The position numbers and the translations under genes were made by a program. This document shows positions 61,526 through 64,000 of a stretch of 64,000 nucleotides of DNA, in pieces (position 1 is the stretch's first letter; every line of letters begins with the position of its first letter). This stretch comes from SG8-41 sp963802355 (GTDB taxonomy: Bacteria > Pseudomonadota > Gammaproteobacteria > Burkholderiales > SG8-41): NCBI GenBank assembly GCA_963802355.1, contig CAWDIV010000001.1, positions 62,001 through 126,000 on the forward strand, in the 5' to 3' direction. A model generated the notes under the pieces. It made no database searches, had not been told where the DNA came from, and worked only from the letters and a program-made list of their open reading frames with translations.

Positions 61526-62503
61526 CTATTCGGCGCGGATGCCCGTGGCTTCGACGAAACCGCGCCAGCGCGCGGTCTCCCGCCGCAGCCAGTCCGCAAG
61601 CTCCGCGGAGGACATGACCGGCGTCTCGTCCGTTCCCAGCGCCGCGAGACGCGATTTGAAGTCCGGCGACTGCATGATCTTCGCGAGCTCGGCGTGCATG
61701 CGTTCCATCAGCGGCTTGGGCGTGCCGGCCTGAGCCATCATCCCGAACGTCACCGTGATGTCGTAGTCGCGAATCTTCAGCGCCTCGGCGATAGTCGGCA
61801 CCTCGGGCAGGAACGCGGTGCGCTTCGACGCCGTCACCGCCATGGCCTTCAACCGGCCGGACTTGACGTACTGTATGGTGGGCGGCACTCCGCCGTAGTG
61901 TATCGGCACCTCGCCGGCGATGTTGGCCGCCGCAACCGGACCCCCGCCCTTGTACGGCACGTGGACCATGCTGGTCTTTGTTTCGATGGCGAGCAGCGCG
62001 CCGGCGAAATGAGAGCTGCTGCCCTGGCCAAAAGAGCCGTATATCAGCTCGCCGGGACGGGACTTGGCGAGCGCGATGACATCGCGCACGCTCTTCACGG
62101 GCAGCGACGGATGGACCAGCATCATCATGGGCGTCCAGCCGACCTGCCCCAGCAGCACGAAACCGTCCGGATCGTAGGGCAGCTTCCGATAGTAGCTCGC
62201 GTTCTGGGCGAACGAGGCGAGCGTCGTGAACATGAACGTGTAGCCGTCACCCGCCGCCTTGGCCACAATCTCGGTGCCGATCAGCCCATTGGCCCCGCCG
62301 CGGTTGTCCACGATGACCTGCTGCCCGAGGCTCTCGGAGAGCTTCTGCGCGAGCGGGCGCACGATGATGTCGGTCGCTCCCCCCGGAGGCCAAGGAACGA
62401 CGATCCGCACCGCCCGGTTCGGCCAGCCCTGTGCCGCGGCCGTTACGGCCGCGGCACACGATAGAACGAAAATCGCAGCCTTGGTGATGCGCGCCTGTTT
62501 CAC
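61526..62503 (-). CDS. TctC/Bug-type solute-binding protein
   Basis: A 325-residue periplasmic protein. I use the GTG at 62503 (VKQARITKAAIFVLSC) because GGGAGG stands six bases upstream; the frame is open to 62518. Signal cleavage near VTAAAQG. Signatures are WPNRAVRIVVPWPPGGATD, NRGGANGLIGTEIVAKAAGD, SVRDVIALAKSRPGELIYG and SMVHVPYKGGGPVAAANIAG. It stands just upstream of the enolase-family gene on the same strand and probably feeds it. Confidence 0.92.
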   Translation of the reverse strand: MKQARITKAAIFVLSCAAAVTAAAQGWPNRAVRIVVPWPPGGATDIIVRPLAQKLSESLGQQVIVDNRGGANGLIGTEIVAKAAGDGYTFMFTTLASFAQNASYYRKLPYDPDGFVLLGQVGWTPMMMLVHPSLPVKSVRDVIALAKSRPGELIYGSFGQGSSSHFAGALLAIETKTSMVHVPYKGGGPVAAANIAGEVPIHYGGVPPTIQYVKSGRLKAMAVTASKRTAFLPEVPTIAEALKIRDYDITVTFGMMAQAGTPKPLMERMHAELAKIMQSPDFKSRLAALGTDETPVMSSAELADWLRRETARWRGFVEATGIRAE

Positions 62504-62637
62504 GATCCACCTCCCCACGCAGCCGACCAGGAACGCCTGAATCCCGATTTCCGGGTTTCAGTTGGGAGTTCAAGGTTCCAGGTCCTAGACCGAATCGCGG
62601 TCGATGCAACTCGCAACCCGCAACCCGAAACTGACCT

Positions 62638-63609
62638 CTACTCGACCTTGATATTGGACGCCTTTATGACCTTGGTCCACTTCACGACTTCGTGCCTGAT
62701 CTGCGCGGTGAACTCCTCCGGGGTGCTGACGATGACGTCGGCCCCCATGTCCAGCACCTTTGCCGTCACGTCGGGCAGGTGCATGATCCGCTTCGCCTCC
62801 GCGAAAAGCTTCTTGACGACAGGGGCGGGCGTTCCAGCCGGCACCAGCATGCCGGTAATGGTCACCGATTCGTGTCCCTTGAAGCCCAGCTCGGCCATCG
62901 TCGGCACGTCCGGGAACATCGAAGTGCGCTGCTCGCTGGTAAACGCGAGCGCGCGCACCCTCCCCGCCTTGATGTGCGGCGTCACCGGCGGTACCGCCTG
63001 GCAGCCGAACGGCACCTGGTTGCCCACCACCGCCGCGAGCGACGGCCCGCCGCCGCCGTAGGGCACGGTCACGAGGTCGAGCTTGGCGTCGATCGCCAGC
63101 AGGCGGGCCGACAGGTGCGGCACGGTGCCGATGCCGGGAGTGGCCATGCTGTATTTCTTCGCCTCCTTTCTCACCACGTCGACCAGCTCGTTGAGGGACT
63201 TCACCGGCTGGCTCTGGTGCACAAAGAACACGTGGGGCGAGTGAGAGAGATTGGAGATCGGGATGAAGCTCTTGTACGGATCGTAGGGAATCTTGTCGTA
63301 GAGACCCGGGTTGACCATCAGGCTCGAGCTCACGAAGAGTATGGTGTAGCCGTCGCCCGGTGAGTTCGCGGCTATGCCCATGCCGATGTTGCCGCCCGCG
63401 CCGCCACGGTTGTCCACCACCACCTGTTGTCCCCAGGTCTCGGTCAGCTTCTGCCCGAGCAGGCGGGCGATCGTGTCGGTCGCCGCGCCGGGCGCGAACG
63501 GGACGATGATCCGGATCGGGCGCGCCGGATACTGCTCCGCACCATGCACCCCGCCCAGCGTAACGAGCGACAATACCGTCGCAATCACCAGCCGCATCAT
63601 CGATATCAT
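62638..63609 (-). CDS. TctC/Bug-type solute-binding protein
   Basis: A 323-residue periplasmic protein. AAGGGGG precedes the ATG at 63609. The signal peptide ends near VHGAEQ. Signatures are YPARPIRIIVPFAPGAATD, NRGGAGGNIGMGIAANSPGD, PVKSLNELVDVVRKEAKKYS and LVTVPYGGGGPSLAAVVGNQ. The last replaces the usual HVPYKG, hinting at a different ligand pocket. It is the middle of three TctC genes on this strand. Confidence 0.92.
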   Translation of the reverse strand: MISMMRLVIATVLSLVTLGGVHGAEQYPARPIRIIVPFAPGAATDTIARLLGQKLTETWGQQVVVDNRGGAGGNIGMGIAANSPGDGYTILFVSSSLMVNPGLYDKIPYDPYKSFIPISNLSHSPHVFFVHQSQPVKSLNELVDVVRKEAKKYSMATPGIGTVPHLSARLLAIDAKLDLVTVPYGGGGPSLAAVVGNQVPFGCQAVPPVTPHIKAGRVRALAFTSEQRTSMFPDVPTMAELGFKGHESVTITGMLVPAGTPAPVVKKLFAEAKRIMHLPDVTAKVLDMGADVIVSTPEEFTAQIRHEVVKWTKVIKASNIKVE

Positions 63610-63665
63610 GTTGCCCCCTTGCGTTATTGGTCACCGAACGTGGGGAGTGCGTAACCGCTCGCTGG

Positions 63666-64000
63666 TTATTGTGCCGGAATCTTCGCGTCCTTGACGATCT
63701 TGGCGTAACGCGGCGTTTCGGTCGCGATAAAGCTCGCAAACTCCTCAGGCGTGCTCGCGAGTGGCTCTACGCCCGCCTCCGTCAGCCGCTTCCCGAGGTC
63801 CGGCGACCGGATCGCCTTGACGATCTCCGAGTTCAACCGGCCAATGAGGGGCACCGGCGTGCCCGCCGGGGCGAGAATCCCGTACCACAACCGGACGATG
63901 TAGTCCTCCACGCCCTCGTCCTTCGCCGAGGGCACGCTGGGCAGCACCGGATGGCGCTCGGTTGAGAGTATCAGCAGAGCGCGCGCCTTCCCCGCCTGGA
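63666..64000 (-). CDS. TctC/Bug-type solute-binding protein, C-terminal part (cut by window)
   Basis: The last 110 residues of another Bug protein; the frame is open to the window's right edge. It reads QAGKARALLILSTERHPVLP, then SVPSAKDEGVEDYIVRLWYG, ILAPAGTPVPLIGRLNSEIV and the C-terminal TPRYAKIVKDAKIPAQ. Order and spacing match the C-terminal lobe of the family. Third of three consecutive TctC genes. Confidence 0.88.
   Translation of the reverse strand, partial: QAGKARALLILSTERHPVLPSVPSAKDEGVEDYIVRLWYGILAPAGTPVPLIGRLNSEIVKAIRSPDLGKRLTEAGVEPLASTPEEFASFIATETPRYAKIVKDAKIPAQ

Overview
The window looks like a contig from a betaproteobacterium (Burkholderiales/Nitrosomonadales type), probably environmental and possibly metagenome-derived. 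The reasons are the GC-rich coding bias, the conserved housekeeping run glyA-nrdR-ribD-ribE and pmbA-yjgA-mog, a large expansion of orphan solute-binding proteins of the tripartite tricarboxylate (TctC/Bug) family, CaiB-type CoA transferases, and PEP-CTERM proteins. No rRNA, tRNA or CRISPR array was seen.

Region 1 (1-11.9 kb) is accessory and repeat-rich. It has two PEP-CTERM proteins, a tandem array of paralogous ABC-type solute-binding proteins (three full genes, one frameshifted, one gutted remnant) with no permease or ATPase, a group II intron that has lost its reverse transcriptase, two integron-type attC sites with cassette-like genes but no integron integrase, a small element with terminal inverted repeats, and a dispersed intergenic repeat beginning GACCGCTTYTGGCCG. 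Region 2 (about 12.0-17.6 kb) is a small integrated element: P4-type integrase, AlpA regulator, primase-helicase and small accessory proteins, with no structural phage genes. It abuts the 3' end of ribE.

Region 3 (17.6-27.8 kb) is chromosomal backbone: riboflavin synthesis, NrdR, glyA, a TRAP solute-binding protein, TldE/PmbA, YjgA, Mog and an esterase. Region 4 (27.9-49.6 kb) is catabolic. A minus-strand run holds a TctC protein, class II aldolase, CitE-like lyase, acyl-CoA dehydrogenase and CoA transferase. A plus-strand run holds Rieske dioxygenase alpha and beta subunits, a cupin, a VOC protein and a TctC protein. An amidohydrolase-aldolase pair, a transporter and further TctC/CoA-transferase genes follow. 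Region 5 (49.9-51.8 kb) is a cluster of small envelope/stress proteins, followed by an array of four GC-rich hairpins. Region 6 (52.6-64 kb) holds a TPP enzyme, an ornithine-cyclodeaminase homologue, a fused PabB-PabC, two acetyltransferases, a RidA protein, a mandelate-racemase-type enzyme and three TctC proteins, the last cut by the window edge.

Two window-wide patterns stand out. First, at least ten genes, including the housekeeping gene glyA, are broken by single-base indels, nearly all +1 in short G/C runs, which points to consensus errors as much as real decay. Second, from 18 kb onward almost every intergenic gap carries degenerate short-word repeats (TGACTCG, TGAGCAG, CACAGAGA, CGCCAAGA and relatives), often as facing inverted pairs. 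One such pair encloses the remains of a GxxExxY-family gene.
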